Source: Verrucomicrobiia bacterium
GTDB taxonomy: Bacteria > Verrucomicrobiota > Verrucomicrobiia > Limisphaerales > UBA11358
Length of the DNA: 64,000 bases
Assembly: GCA_031290985.1 (NCBI GenBank)
Contig: JARLJW010000111.1
Location: 116,104 to 180,103 of the forward strand
Direction of reading: 5' to 3'
This document shows positions 17,741 through 28,357 of the stretch, one piece after another. Under the pieces are notes generated by a model. That model saw nothing but the letters and a program-made list of their open reading frames with translations. It was not told the DNA's origin and did not search any database. Made by a program: the position numbers and the translations under genes. Position 1 is the stretch's first letter, and each line of letters starts with the position of its first letter.

Positions 17741-19063
17741 TTACGCGCGCCGCATGCCCGGCAGATGCCACGGCTTGCGATATTTCACGCTGACCAGCTT
17801 GTCCGCCTGGTGATCATCCACCACTTTTTCCGCGACGCTGTCCCAGACGATCTTGTGCCCGGTACGATAGGCGATGTTGCCGAGGTGCGCGAGCGAAGAG
17901 ACGCGGTGGCCGACCTCGAGGTTCAACACCGGCTGCTGGCGTGATTTGCAGCAGTCGAGGAAATTGCGCACATGCGCCGCGCGCGGGTCGCCCTGGCTCT
18001 TCTTTTTCTGCGATGGGATGTTCGCCTTTTTCGGCTCCGTCACCAGTTCCCACCCGGCATCGTTGAGGATGATGTTGCCCTCCGTGCCGTGCCATTCGAC
18101 GCCCCAGGAACGGTTGTTCAAGCCGTTGTTCAGGCCGGCGCGATGTTCCCAGATGAGCTGGCAGCTCGGAAATTCATAAACCGTGACCAGCGAATCCGGC
18201 GTTTCAGAATCGTCGTCAAAGATGAATTTTCCGCCGCAGGCCGAAACGGATTTCGGGTTCTCCGGCGGCAGCCCCATCGAAGCCATGTTCAAAAGATGCA
18301 CGCCCCAGTCGGTCATCAAACCACCGGCATAATCCCAGAACCAGCGGAAGTTGAAGTGAAACCGGTTCTGGTTGAACGCGCGTTCCGGCGCGGGGCCGAG
18401 CCACATGTTGTAATCCACGCCCGGCGGCACCGGGCCGTCAGCCACATGGCCGATGGTCGGCAGCCAGTCGAGAAACGCCCACGCGCGCGCGAGGCTGACC
18501 TTGCCCAGCTTGCCGGAGCGGATGATCTCCGCCGCCTCGATGATATGCGGCGCGCTGCGCCACTGCGACCCCATCTGCACCACGCGATTATATTTCCTGG
18601 AAGCCTCGAGCATGGCGCGGCCTTCATCGATCGTCTTGGCCAGCGGCTTCTCGACATAGATGTCCTTGCCCGCCTGCGCCGCCATGACCATCGGCAACGC
18701 GTGCCAGTGGTCCGGCGTGGCGATCAGCACCACGTCAACGTCCTTGCGGTCAAGCACGCGGCGAAAATCCTTCACCGTGTCCGGCTTCTTGCCGCGCTTG
18801 TCATCGCAGATCTCGAGGCCCTTGGCGAGTTGCGCATCATCCACGTCGCAGATGACGGCGCAATCGATCTCGGGATTCCCGAAAAAGCATTTCAGGTCGC
18901 CCTGCCCCATCCCGCCGCAGCCGATGAGGCCGAGGCGGATTTTGTCGTTGGGCCCCGGTTCGCCCGCGCGGGCGGTGCGAATGAACGGGGCCTGAAAGGT
19001 GCCGGCGGCCAGTGCCGCCAGCGCAGTTTGGCCGATAAATTTTCGGCGAGTTAAGTCAGACAT
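17741..19063 (-). CDS. Tat-exported Gfo/Idh/MocA-family oxidoreductase
   Basis: MSDLTRRKFIGQTALAALAAG; KIRLGLIGCGGMGQGDLKCF; VLIATPDHWHALPMVMAAQAGKDIYVEKPLAKTIDEG. Confidence 0.95.
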   Translation of the reverse strand: MSDLTRRKFIGQTALAALAAGTFQAPFIRTARAGEPGPNDKIRLGLIGCGGMGQGDLKCFFGNPEIDCAVICDVDDAQLAKGLEICDDKRGKKPDTVKDFRRVLDRKDVDVVLIATPDHWHALPMVMAAQAGKDIYVEKPLAKTIDEGRAMLEASRKYNRVVQMGSQWRSAPHIIEAAEIIRSGKLGKVSLARAWAFLDWLPTIGHVADGPVPPGVDYNMWLGPAPERAFNQNRFHFNFRWFWDYAGGLMTDWGVHLLNMASMGLPPENPKSVSACGGKFIFDDDSETPDSLVTVYEFPSCQLIWEHRAGLNNGLNNRSWGVEWHGTEGNIILNDAGWELVTEPKKANIPSQKKKSQGDPRAAHVRNFLDCCKSRQQPVLNLEVGHRVSSLAHLGNIAYRTGHKIVWDSVAEKVVDDHQADKLVSVKYRKPWHLPGMRRA

Positions 19064-19152
19064 ATAAATTCTCTCCCGCGCCAGGCACAGGGATGACCCG
19101 GCAACGGGATGCGTCCATTACAGCGTTTATTGGCTGATGACGCGATAAAAAG

Positions 19153-20007
19153 TCATTCAGGAACGCCTCCCGACAACCAGATCAGATCCGGATCAGTGGA
19201 GGACGTAACGGGCCCAAAAACTCCAGGCCCGGGTGTGACCGGTGAATCCTGTTTGTTGTTATCCGTGAGGATGTCGGAGCCCTTCCACTTGTGATATTCA
19301 GCATGGCTGTCGGCAAAGGTAACGTTGCAGCCGTTGTTATGCCGGCTGGCTGGGAGGTTCCAAAAAGAGGGGCTGCTCTGAACGGCTGTCGGTCGCAGTA
19401 TCCCCAACGCATTGTTGTCGATACTGTTGGCCGCCTCATCCAAAAAGACCAGCACCAAAGTCGGGCCGGGGTTTTGAATGCTGGTGGATTTTACAAAACT
19501 ACCAACAATCGGGTTCGTATCCGGGCCCGAACCGGAATAGTCTATCCAATTGATCCCCGTACTCATGGAATAACTGCGGGAACGCAAAGTAGTGGTGCTG
19601 CTGTTGATGACAGACTGGTCGGTGGCACAATGGTATATCTTGGAGTTTGAGTTATACGGATAAAGAACCCCGTTCTGAATGGCGAGGTCATTGGCGTCCT
19701 GCCGGGCGTTGCCAGAATAGCTGTTTAGACCTACACCACCAGATTTCACCCAAGCATTCGGCCCGCATTGGCCATTGCCCTGGGTATGGTTGTTCACCAG
19801 AAAGTCCTGGTCGTCGCTCGAATACATGACCCAAGCAACGGTCAATTGGCGGACATTGTTCAGGCAACCGATGGACTGCGCTCTTTTCTTGGCGCTGGAC
19901 AGCGCGGGCAACAACATCGCCGCCAGGATGGCGATGATGGCGATGACCACAAGCAGTTCGATCAACGTAAAGCCGGCCCGGGATTTTTTTGTTACAGTGG
20001 AAAGCAT
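19153..20007 (-). CDS. Type II secretion/type IV pilin-like pseudopilin (DUF1559-like)
   Basis: [47 protein letters not shown]-terminal [21 protein letters not shown] (H-X9-DG-like). Confidence 0.9.
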   Translation of the reverse strand: MLSTVTKKSRAGFTLIELLVVIAIIAILAAMLLPALSSAKKRAQSIGCLNNVRQLTVAWVMYSSDDQDFLVNNHTQGNGQCGPNAWVKSGGVGLNSYSGNARQDANDLAIQNGVLYPYNSNSKIYHCATDQSVINSSTTTLRSRSYSMSTGINWIDYSGSGPDTNPIVGSFVKSTSIQNPGPTLVLVFLDEAANSIDNNALGILRPTAVQSSPSFWNLPASRHNNGCNVTFADSHAEYHKWKGSDILTDNNKQDSPVTPGPGVFGPVTSSTDPDLIWLSGGVPE

Positions 20008-20099
20008 GGCGGTGCGATGGTGATTGTTTTCAGGTTTGTCCTCGATTGCAAATATTCTTTGCACGATTCTACTTTTGCACCAATTTTTCCGTATTAAAG

Positions 20100-20133
20100 G
20101 CCAAAGTTGTAGCTTTTATTGTGGTTTTGTAAC
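20100..20133. promoter_or_regulatory. Shared upstream motif, site A
   Basis: GCCAAAGTTGTAGCTTTTATTGTGGTTTTGTAAC. CAAA..AACAA part matches site B at 29/34 positions. Confidence 0.6.
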
Positions 20134-20193
20134 AACGCAGGTTTTGTGCATCAGAAATGTTGCGCGCTGGAAATCCCCCGTTAAGCTGACCGC

Positions 20194-21240
20194 ATGAAGG
20201 AGAAATCTGCCGCCGGAAAAATTTGTTTTTTGCTGCTGCCCGCCCTCCTCCTGGCCGGGTGCCTCGCACCGCAGGGAGTCAAACCGGCGGATCAAAACTG
20301 GCGCGGCGTGCACATCTGGCTGGACCGCGAATCCAGCGCGCGGGAGCTGATCCGGACGATGCCCCGCCTCGCCGCCGCGGGCGCCAACGTCGTGGTCATC
20401 GAGGTGAACTACAGTTTCGAATTCAAACAGCATCCCGAGTTGCGCGATAAACGGTTCATCACCCGCACCACGGCGCACCGCCTCGCCGCCGCCGCACGCC
20501 GGAACGGCATCCGGCTGATCCCGGAGTTCAACTGCCTCGGCCACCAGTCGTTCAGCGGCCGCATCGCCCCCCTGTTCAAGGCGCATCCCGAATTCAGCGA
20601 GACGCCGTTGAGCGCCATGCACGAAACCAATTTCTACTCCCTGAGCTGGTGCCCGCGCGCCCCCGGCCTGGATGAAATCGTTTTCTCGTTGATCGATGAA
20701 CTCGCCGAAGGCTTTGAGGCGGACGCCATCCATGTGGGCATGGACGAGGTTTATTACATCGGCGAGGACCGCTGCCCGCGCTGTCACGGCGCCGATCCGG
20801 CGGAACTGTTCACGGAACAGGTCAAGACGCTCCACGCGCACATCGTCGGGGAGAAAAAATGGCAGATGCTGATGTGGGCTGACCGCCCGATCGGTCCGAA
20901 ATTTCAAGGCTACTGCCGCTTTGACAACGCGCACAATGATTTGAGCGCGTCGTTAAATTCCATCCCGCGCGACATCGTGATGTGCGACTGGCATTACGAA
21001 TGGAAAAAGGCGTATCCCTCCGTGCCCCTGCTTGCCGGTGAAGGATTTCAGGTGTGGCCCTCGGGCTTTTTGCCGTTGAAGGCGGCACGGGCATTCAGTG
21101 ATTATGCCCAGGCGCACCCCACCAACGTCATCGGCTATCTCGCCACGACCTGGACCACCACGAACATCTCGAAGCTGCCGGACTGGCCGCCGATCAAGGA
21201 AATCCTGCCCCGCTGGGAAAATTTTATGCGTACTGACTGA
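20194..21240 (+). CDS. GH20-like lipoprotein (beta-N-acetylhexosaminidase-related)
   Basis: Lipobox LLLAGCLAPQ; RLIPEFNCLGHQSFSGR; ADAIHVGMDEVYYIGEDRCPRCHG (D-E pair); ISKLPDWPPIKEILPRWENF. Confidence 0.75.
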   Translation: MKEKSAAGKICFLLLPALLLAGCLAPQGVKPADQNWRGVHIWLDRESSARELIRTMPRLAAAGANVVVIEVNYSFEFKQHPELRDKRFITRTTAHRLAAAARRNGIRLIPEFNCLGHQSFSGRIAPLFKAHPEFSETPLSAMHETNFYSLSWCPRAPGLDEIVFSLIDELAEGFEADAIHVGMDEVYYIGEDRCPRCHGADPAELFTEQVKTLHAHIVGEKKWQMLMWADRPIGPKFQGYCRFDNAHNDLSASLNSIPRDIVMCDWHYEWKKAYPSVPLLAGEGFQVWPSGFLPLKAARAFSDYAQAHPTNVIGYLATTWTTTNISKLPDWPPIKEILPRWENFMRTD

Positions 21241-21247
21241 CAAAGCT

Positions 21248-21979
21248 TCAGAGATCGTTCCGGCTGTTCACCGTCTGAACGCGGCCATCAAGGTAAAGAC
21301 GGTTCCAACGTGAATTACCATGCACCGGCTTGGCGGGCAGACCATAACTGGCGGACAGGGCCGCCACGGTTTGATCCAAATCCATGGACATCCATGCGTC
21401 GGACGGGTGTTGAATCACATTCATGCGCGACGGCGCAACTTTTTGCGAGATGGGCGCAGTGCTGGGATCCCATTGTCCAAATGGATATAAGACGACTGAT
21501 GTCTGGGAATTCGTCAGCGCCTGATTAATCGCGTAGCTAAAAACATTTGTGCCAAGCGTGAGATGCTCAAACGAGGCGCAGATGGCGACCTCGCCGGTGC
21601 TGTAAATGCTCGAGTTGACCTTGGGGATGGGAATAGCCAGATAGGGTGCCAGATAGCCAATGAGTTCCGTGGGGCCGGGACTGTTGCCGCCGCCGACCGT
21701 CCGGTCCGTCATGTAAAATCGTTTGCTGATGACTAGGCCGCACGGGCCGGGCAACGTGTCGTTGAATTCACCGATATACATCTGGGTCGCCAGGCCGATT
21801 TGTTTCAGGTTGTTGGTACACTTGATGCGCTGGGCCTTTTCCTTGGCGGCGGCGAGCGCGGGCAGCAGCATCGCCGCGAGGATGGCGATGATCGCGATCA
21901 CCACCAGCAGTTCGATCAATGTGAAGGCCGGAAGATTCCAGCGGTTATTTTTTTGATGGGTGCGGTTCATAAAATTCAT
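21248..21979 (-). CDS. Pseudopilin-like protein with prepilin N-terminus
   Basis: [56 protein letters not shown] (21979) overlaps the upstream gene's TGA. Confidence 0.88.
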   Translation of the reverse strand: MNFMNRTHQKNNRWNLPAFTLIELLVVIAIIAILAAMLLPALAAAKEKAQRIKCTNNLKQIGLATQMYIGEFNDTLPGPCGLVISKRFYMTDRTVGGGNSPGPTELIGYLAPYLAIPIPKVNSSIYSTGEVAICASFEHLTLGTNVFSYAINQALTNSQTSVVLYPFGQWDPSTAPISQKVAPSRMNVIQHPSDAWMSMDLDQTVAALSASYGLPAKPVHGNSRWNRLYLDGRVQTVNSRNDL

Positions 21980-24078
21980 TGGCGGGCGCGGTAAAAACTG
22001 GCGGAGTTGTTCGTGGCGGAAACATCGGTGAAAATGACCGTGCCGTTGGTACTCAACTGATTGGCGAGCGGCGACCACACCGGCAGGTTCGTCGCCCGTT
22101 CAATCCAAACGCCATAGCCCGGCGTGCTATTCACGGTCAGGTTCACGCGCCCGTCCACCTGTCGTGAGATGGACTGTATCGCCACCGGCGCCAGCGGGCC
22201 GGCGAAGGCAAACCTCACCCCGTCGGCAATCACCACGCTGTTGCTGGCGTTGTTGGCCAGCTGCACAAACCCGTTGGTGCCCGCGTTGAACGGAAGGGCG
22301 GCCGCGAGGCGGAACCACCCGCCGCCGTTCGTCTGCTGGTTCACGAGGATGTTGGTGCTGCCGCCAAAAAAAACAATCGTCCACGGCGCATTGGTCGCCC
22401 GGTTGCCGCCTGACGCATACCAGGCAAAAACATCATACAGTCCTGCGTTCGGGAAATTAGGCCGATACGTCGCCGTGGCGGTGACATTCGGCGCCGTGCC
22501 CGCAAACCGGTAATCCGCCAGGTAGTATCCCGCCGTGGCACTCGAGGTCGTCCAGCTACCGGTGTAACTCACCTCGGAATTCGTGTTGTCGAGCATCACG
22601 TCATCATCGGCATAAACGAGCTTCAATCCGTCTACCACGGCCAGATTGGTCACGTCGGAAAAATTGTCCAGCACCCGGATGAAATTATTCGTGCCCGCGG
22701 AAAAATTGAACCGGCCGACCCATGACCAGCCACCGGCGTTGGTCTGCTGGTTCACCGGCAACGTGTTCGTTCCCGCCGGCGTGCCCACCATGAAAGGCGT
22801 CCCGGCCGAAGCGTTCGTGAGAAACGGGTGCCACTGGAAAACATCGTATTTTCCGGGGATGACCACCGTCGGTTGAAATTGCGCGTACGCCAAACCGCCG
22901 CCCGCCGCCTTGTAACAATAATTTGTCCCGAAACAGTTGGTGTCCGTGCCGGTCGCACCATAATAGGATGGCACGGTTGCGGTCGCGGCAAAGACCCGGA
23001 CGGAATTCCAGCCCCCGACGTAGGTCGCCTGGGAATCATCCAGCACCAGGTTGTTAACGCTGTTGGAATAATTTCCACTGCTCCCAGCCGCGATGTTTCC
23101 CCACTGATTCGTGCCGATGGTGTCCGCCCGCCAAAAATTAATGCCGCGATAACCGCCGGCAGTCTGCGCGTTGGGATCGGCCGCAGAATAATCGATAAAC
23201 TCCCGCACGTCTTCATCCGGGTAGACCGTTCCCGCCGCGCCTTCGCAGATGATGCCGCCGCTCAGGACCTCGCCGTACACGTCCTGCAACGGCGTGATGG
23301 GTTTAATCGCGTTCGTCCAGACCACCGCCAGGCCATTGATATTGGTCGGCGGCAGCGCGGCCAGACTGGCCTGCCAAGTCGCCCAGTTTACGTCCGACCA
23401 ATTAATCGCCGCGCTGGGCGACCCCCTGATCCCCGGACTGGAAAAATGATAGATCTGCGGCATCACCGCATCGCACCAGAAACCAAATTCCTTGTACGGA
23501 AAGGTGCTGTGCAGATAGATGATGGGGAACGGCGCATGGGCGAGGAATTTGCTGGGCCAGTTCGAGCGCACCGCAGAACAGAGCTGCCAGGCCTGCGCCG
23601 GGCCGTTGGTGATCCACGCGTTGCCGCTCTCCCATTCCGCCTCCGCGTCAAATACGAACCCGTCCGCGCCCTGGTTGAATACGTAGTCCGCCACCGCGAT
23701 TTCACCCACGATATTCGACCCGTAGGAACGGTTGTAACCGAAGACCCGGATACCGTTCGTATGCGCGACGTTTACGAGATTGCTCGTGAACTGCGCCGAC
23801 GAGTAACAGTCCCCGAACAGCTTGTCGCTCGTCGCCGCCTTGATCAGGCAGTAACGCAGCCCGGCGGCCTTGTAGTATTGCATCAGGCTGTTCACGTTCG
23901 TCACGGCGGCCACATGGCCGCCCAGCTTGTTGGTCGCGTCCACCATGGAATAAATCCAGACGCCCTTGCCGAGATTGGCCGGATCAATCCCGCCATCGCG
24001 GAGGGGCGCAGCCCAGCAGCACAGGGCGGACAGGAGGCCAAGCACCGCCAGCCAACGCATCATCGACATCCGGTTCAC
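21976..24078 (-). CDS. Secreted protein with a TIM-barrel-like N-terminal region and two golvesin-like domains
   Basis: Signal peptide [38 protein letters not shown]...[21 protein letters not shown]; two similar blocks ([30 protein letters not shown] and [32 protein letters not shown]). Confidence 0.7.
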   Translation of the reverse strand: MNRMSMMRWLAVLGLLSALCCWAAPLRDGGIDPANLGKGVWIYSMVDATNKLGGHVAAVTNVNSLMQYYKAAGLRYCLIKAATSDKLFGDCYSSAQFTSNLVNVAHTNGIRVFGYNRSYGSNIVGEIAVADYVFNQGADGFVFDAEAEWESGNAWITNGPAQAWQLCSAVRSNWPSKFLAHAPFPIIYLHSTFPYKEFGFWCDAVMPQIYHFSSPGIRGSPSAAINWSDVNWATWQASLAALPPTNINGLAVVWTNAIKPITPLQDVYGEVLSGGIICEGAAGTVYPDEDVREFIDYSAADPNAQTAGGYRGINFWRADTIGTNQWGNIAAGSSGNYSNSVNNLVLDDSQATYVGGWNSVRVFAATATVPSYYGATGTDTNCFGTNYCYKAAGGGLAYAQFQPTVVIPGKYDVFQWHPFLTNASAGTPFMVGTPAGTNTLPVNQQTNAGGWSWVGRFNFSAGTNNFIRVLDNFSDVTNLAVVDGLKLVYADDDVMLDNTNSEVSYTGSWTTSSATAGYYLADYRFAGTAPNVTATATYRPNFPNAGLYDVFAWYASGGNRATNAPWTIVFFGGSTNILVNQQTNGGGWFRLAAALPFNAGTNGFVQLANNASNSVVIADGVRFAFAGPLAPVAIQSISRQVDGRVNLTVNSTPGYGVWIERATNLPVWSPLANQLSTNGTVIFTDVSATNNSASFYRARQ

Positions 24079-24130
24079 TCGTTAATTTTCACTGGCACAT
24101 GAAAACTTCAAAGACCATTTTCCCGGGTTT

Positions 24131-24173
24131 CCAAGGGAAACGCCGCGCCCTTGCGAACGCAGCGTTTCCTTGG
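24131..24173. other. Stable hairpin downstream of the gene ending at 24194
   Basis: CCAAGGGAAACGC ... GCGTTTCCTTGG (12 pairs, one bulge); no U tract. Confidence 0.45.
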
Positions 24174-24193
24174 ATAAATCCGGCGCACCAAGT

Positions 24194-26764
24194 TCAACGC
24201 ACCACCCGGAAGAACAAATGGTCGGCCGCTGTACTGGTATACGGGCTCGTAGCCCCGGTATTGTTATACGGACCGTTGACAACAGTCGCCGATTGCAGCG
24301 CACCCGGGCCGGTCCAGCTTACGGTTGCGCCACTGACTTGCGGGCTGACGTACAAGCGCGGGGCGTAGGTCAATGCCAGGAGACCGCTGTTGGAACTCAA
24401 CGAGAAAATGCGGCCTCCAGCAACATCGAACACCACCGAGCCGGTGCCGTTGCCATTGACGTTATTGGCACCAAAGGCTTCACGGTCCACTATCGTATTG
24501 ATGGTGGGGCCGGATGGCGTGGTGATGTCATAGATGGAGAGGTTCATCGGGGTTTCGGTCACGCCAATCAGGCCGATGTAACCATTCGCCACATCCACCC
24601 CCAGCGGTGCGACCGTGGTGGGCATCGCATAGCTGCCGATGACCGCGCCCATGCCGGAATTAAGGTCAAAGGAAACCTGCCGGAGATTGTAGCTGGTGGA
24701 TTTCGCCCAGAAGGTGTTGCCCGCACCGAAGGCACAACCCAATCCAAGCGGGGAAGCCCCGGTGAACGGGTTGGCGGCCCCGATGGATGCGGCCAGATTG
24801 GTGATGGCGATGATGTGGCAGGTAAAGTCAACCCCGCCAGAATCAGTGGTGAAGAGGGCGACGTTCGTGCCGTTACGGAACGTGCAAAGGATTTCCGTGT
24901 TCGCCCCGGCGCCGCGCACGGCCATCGTATCGCCGATGCGACCAAGCGTGCCGGTGCCACCCACGGCCCACAGCGGATTACCGGCATAAGACTGGTAGAC
25001 CGTTGCGGATGGATCGGCCGAGGTCCAGCGATAGATCACAAAGCTGTCCGAGCTATCCGCGTCGGCGCTGGTGATGAGGTTGGCCACATACACGGCACCA
25101 TCATCTGCCACGCCGCACATGTTGAACGCGAGGGCTCCCGGCAGCGTGACGGCCGCGAAGGCGGAAATATCCAGATTCCCGACATCCGCCCCGGTGTTCC
25201 CATCGAGCAGCAGGATGCCGTTCGTCGGCGAACGCGTCACCACCACCACGCGGTTCAGGTTAGTGTCATAGCCCAAGCCGCGTTGGTTGTCACCCGTGGT
25301 CAGGTAATCGCGGCTGCCCGGCGCCAGCGACCAGAGGTTGGAGGCCAGCGACGATCCACCATTCGGCAGCACCGTGATGTTAACCACGCCACTGGTGGCC
25401 TTGCCGTAGAGGTTGGTCACGATGACAAAGTAACTGCCCGCGTTGGCCGCCTGCACATTGGTGACGGTATAGCTGTTCGCGAGCGCTCCCACAATCGGGT
25501 TGGTTGCCACACCGTTGTTGAAATACCACTGGTAGCTCAACGGCGTGGAACCGGACGCCGCACCGCTGAAAACTGCGTTCAAACCAAACCCGGCGACAAA
25601 TGTGGAACCCGAGCCGCTGATGGTGACGGCCGGCGGCGCGGTGGTTAAGAAGCCAAGTTTGAAAAATGACAGGCCGTTGCCAGGAGCACCAAAAACCAGG
25701 TAGCCATCCCGCACATCCACGTTGCCCAATCCGTTGCCGTTCGCGTTATAAGGAGGCGGCAGATTTGAACTCAGGACCGAAGCAAAAGCGGCCAGGGGGG
25801 CATTGGTGTTGATCACAAAGACCCGGGCGATGTTCGGAGATGTTCCGCTGGTGGTGGCCTGCACAGTGGCGAGCATTTGCACGCCGTTGGTGGCGGAGAA
25901 ATATTTCAAACCCTGGCAGACCGACTGGTCAACGGTGTTCGTGGCCGTGACCGTGGCCGTCAAAGTTCCGGGATTATAAACCACGCGACGTGTGTTTTGT
26001 GAACCAGCCTGGCGGACCCAGATGACATTGTTGGTCCCTTCAAAAGCCACGCCAGCACCGCAGAGGTTGACTGAGGCGGAACTGCCTGGAATCAAGATCG
26101 AAAAGTTCGTGAACGTCAGGCAGGATGCATCGGTCGGACGAAAAACCATAAAATTGGTGGTGATGGCCGTGCTCGAACCATTACCGACAACCACGATCTC
26201 AGTATTGAGACCACTGCCGCGGACATCCATGTAATCACCCAAACGCTCCGTGAAAGATGGACTGGTTATATTTACCACCGTTGCCGGGGCGGTCGATACG
26301 TCTGTATCCGACGCCCAACGATAGATTTTAAAAGCTGAAGCGGAGGAACCCGACAAGTTGCAGGCGTAAACCGCCCCATCATCAGCCACCCGGATGCTAT
26401 CCACCGCCAAAGTTCCAGAAGTGATGCCCGAGGCATTCAAGTTCCCCACAAAATTACTGCCGCTGGCAAAGGACAAGGTGGATACGTGAGCGGTTCCGTT
26501 ATTCGTGCCGCCAATGTTGCTGGCATAAAGCACATTGGTGGTCACCGGATTGATGGCAATGCCACGCACCCGGTTATTAGCATCGCTTGGCAGGTCGGCG
26601 TAGGCACCGGCCGCCACAACCCAGATATTCGTGAAAATTGGCGTATAAGTGACTTGTGCCTGAGCCATGGTAGACAGCCCGCAAACCGAGGCGAGGGCCG
26701 CCAATGTTTTTAAATGTGTTCGAAGACAATTCAGCAGGGGCATGGGGTTTGATTTGATTTTCAT
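24194..26764 (-). CDS. Secreted protein with two propeller-like (DUF4623-type) repeats and an Ig-like domain
   Basis: Signal peptide ending SVCGLSTMAQAQ; repeat 1 NNRVRGIAINPVTTNVLYASNIGG...DDGAVYACNLSG and repeat 2 DNQRGLGYDTNLNRVVVVTRSP...DDGAVYVANLITS; Ig-like PLSYQWYFNNGVATNPIVGALANSYTVTNVQAANAGSYFVIVTN. Confidence 0.75.
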   Translation of the reverse strand: MKIKSNPMPLLNCLRTHLKTLAALASVCGLSTMAQAQVTYTPIFTNIWVVAAGAYADLPSDANNRVRGIAINPVTTNVLYASNIGGTNNGTAHVSTLSFASGSNFVGNLNASGITSGTLAVDSIRVADDGAVYACNLSGSSASAFKIYRWASDTDVSTAPATVVNITSPSFTERLGDYMDVRGSGLNTEIVVVGNGSSTAITTNFMVFRPTDASCLTFTNFSILIPGSSASVNLCGAGVAFEGTNNVIWVRQAGSQNTRRVVYNPGTLTATVTATNTVDQSVCQGLKYFSATNGVQMLATVQATTSGTSPNIARVFVINTNAPLAAFASVLSSNLPPPYNANGNGLGNVDVRDGYLVFGAPGNGLSFFKLGFLTTAPPAVTISGSGSTFVAGFGLNAVFSGAASGSTPLSYQWYFNNGVATNPIVGALANSYTVTNVQAANAGSYFVIVTNLYGKATSGVVNITVLPNGGSSLASNLWSLAPGSRDYLTTGDNQRGLGYDTNLNRVVVVTRSPTNGILLLDGNTGADVGNLDISAFAAVTLPGALAFNMCGVADDGAVYVANLITSADADSSDSFVIYRWTSADPSATVYQSYAGNPLWAVGGTGTLGRIGDTMAVRGAGANTEILCTFRNGTNVALFTTDSGGVDFTCHIIAITNLAASIGAANPFTGASPLGLGCAFGAGNTFWAKSTSYNLRQVSFDLNSGMGAVIGSYAMPTTVAPLGVDVANGYIGLIGVTETPMNLSIYDITTPSGPTINTIVDREAFGANNVNGNGTGSVVFDVAGGRIFSLSSNSGLLALTYAPRLYVSPQVSGATVSWTGPGALQSATVVNGPYNNTGATSPYTSTAADHLFFRVVR

Positions 26765-26920
26765 CGGTGACCTTGTTTGGGTTTTTGTCGGCGTCAAAAG
26801 CGTTTGTGCTCTGAATCCACAATCCTGTTCCCGACAATAATCCGGCCCGCGCCAACTCAAAGCCGAAAAATGTATCATTTGTTGAAGTTAGGTAACATTA
26901 ACTGGCAACCGTCTGGCCGG

Positions 26921-28237
26921 TTAATGTCCGCCCGCCGGGCGACTTAAACCCTTGGGAGGATGGAAAAAAAGGGCCAAAGCCACGGCTGCCACTAGGCCGC
27001 ATATCATTGGAACCAGAAACAGGCCTTGAAAATTTGTAACATCGCCATGCGTGAACACCTTCTGCCCGAGATACGGGCAGATGGAGTTCGCCAGCAGCGC
27101 GCCGAGGCCCAGGATCATCACGTTAAACAGGCCCTGCGCGCTGGCGCGGGCGTCCTTGGGGAAATAGGCGTCGGCAAAGATGTAGACCGTCGCGAAGAAG
27201 AACGCGTAGCAGATGCCGTGCAGGATCTGCACCGCGATGATGAGCCAGGGGTGCTGCGGAAAAAACGCGTACACGGCGAAGCGCGCCGCATGGCCGAGGA
27301 TGCCCACGATCATGGTCGTGCGCCAGCCGAGCCGCGCCAGCGTCGCGCCGAGGATGAACATCGTGGAGATCTCCGCGATCTGGCCCACGCTCATCACCGG
27401 CATGATCCAGTTGCCGGGGATGCCCACGCCGCCCGCCGCCGGGTCCGTCCCGAGAAAACTTCCCGTCCAGTTGAAATAACAGTTGTGCACGAAGGAATCC
27501 ACCAGCGTCACCAGCCACAGCACGAGGACGAACGGATGCTTCAACAATTTCAACGCCTCCAGCCACGCCAGCTTTTCCACCGCGCCTTCGCCGGACTTTT
27601 TCGGCGGGGTGTGCGGCAGCACAAAGCTGAACAGCGCCAGCAGCAACGAGGCGATCCCGGCCACGGCAAACGTCCACACCGTCGCGGCCTTCAGCTTCTC
27701 GCCCGTCAAGCCGGAGCCCAGCACCGTGCCCAGCCAGTCCACCAAGCCGTGCGGGTTGGCGGCATGAACCTTGTCCCAGTCCACCAGGATGAACGTGAAC
27801 GGCCACGCGGCGAGGATCCAGCCGATGGTCCCGCCCATGCGCACGAGGCCGAACTCCTTCTGCGAATCCTTCAGGTGCGCGAACGCGATGGAGTTCACGA
27901 TGGACATCGTGGGCACGAACAGCAGGCAATGCACCAGCATCAGGCCGAAGAAGGGCCAGAAGGTTTTCGTGAACACGAGCCCGAGCATCGCCACGCCGCC
28001 GATGAGATGGCTGAACGCCAGGAATTTTTCCGCCGCAAAATTACGGTCACAAAACTGGTTGCTGAAAAACATCCCCACGATGGCGGCGATGGGGAACGCG
28101 TTCAGGATCCACGCCTGTTCCCCCGGTGAAAAGCCGAGGCTCGGCAGATAGCCGAAGATGAGCGGCAACCAGGCGCCCCAGATGAAAAATTCCAGGGCCA
28201 TCATGACGAACAGTTTGAAGCGGATTGAAGAGTTCAT
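26921..28237 (-). CDS. MFS transporter, nucleoside:H+ symporter-like
   Basis: RFKLFVMMALEFFIWGAWLPLIFGYLPSLGFSPGEQAWILNAFPIAAIVGMFFSNQFCDRNFAAEKFLAFSHLIGG...; about 12 hydrophobic segments. Confidence 0.85.
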   Translation of the reverse strand: MNSSIRFKLFVMMALEFFIWGAWLPLIFGYLPSLGFSPGEQAWILNAFPIAAIVGMFFSNQFCDRNFAAEKFLAFSHLIGGVAMLGLVFTKTFWPFFGLMLVHCLLFVPTMSIVNSIAFAHLKDSQKEFGLVRMGGTIGWILAAWPFTFILVDWDKVHAANPHGLVDWLGTVLGSGLTGEKLKAATVWTFAVAGIASLLLALFSFVLPHTPPKKSGEGAVEKLAWLEALKLLKHPFVLVLWLVTLVDSFVHNCYFNWTGSFLGTDPAAGGVGIPGNWIMPVMSVGQIAEISTMFILGATLARLGWRTTMIVGILGHAARFAVYAFFPQHPWLIIAVQILHGICYAFFFATVYIFADAYFPKDARASAQGLFNVMILGLGALLANSICPYLGQKVFTHGDVTNFQGLFLVPMICGLVAAVALALFFHPPKGLSRPAGGH

Positions 28238-28357
28238 TGCGTATGGCTTAAGGCTGCCGGTTTTTCCGGCTTATTTCAAAATCAAACTGTGTTTAAAACG
28301 AAACGGCGGGGTTGAGGAAGCCGCCGCCTTTCATGCCGGTGTGGCCGGGCCACAGGT

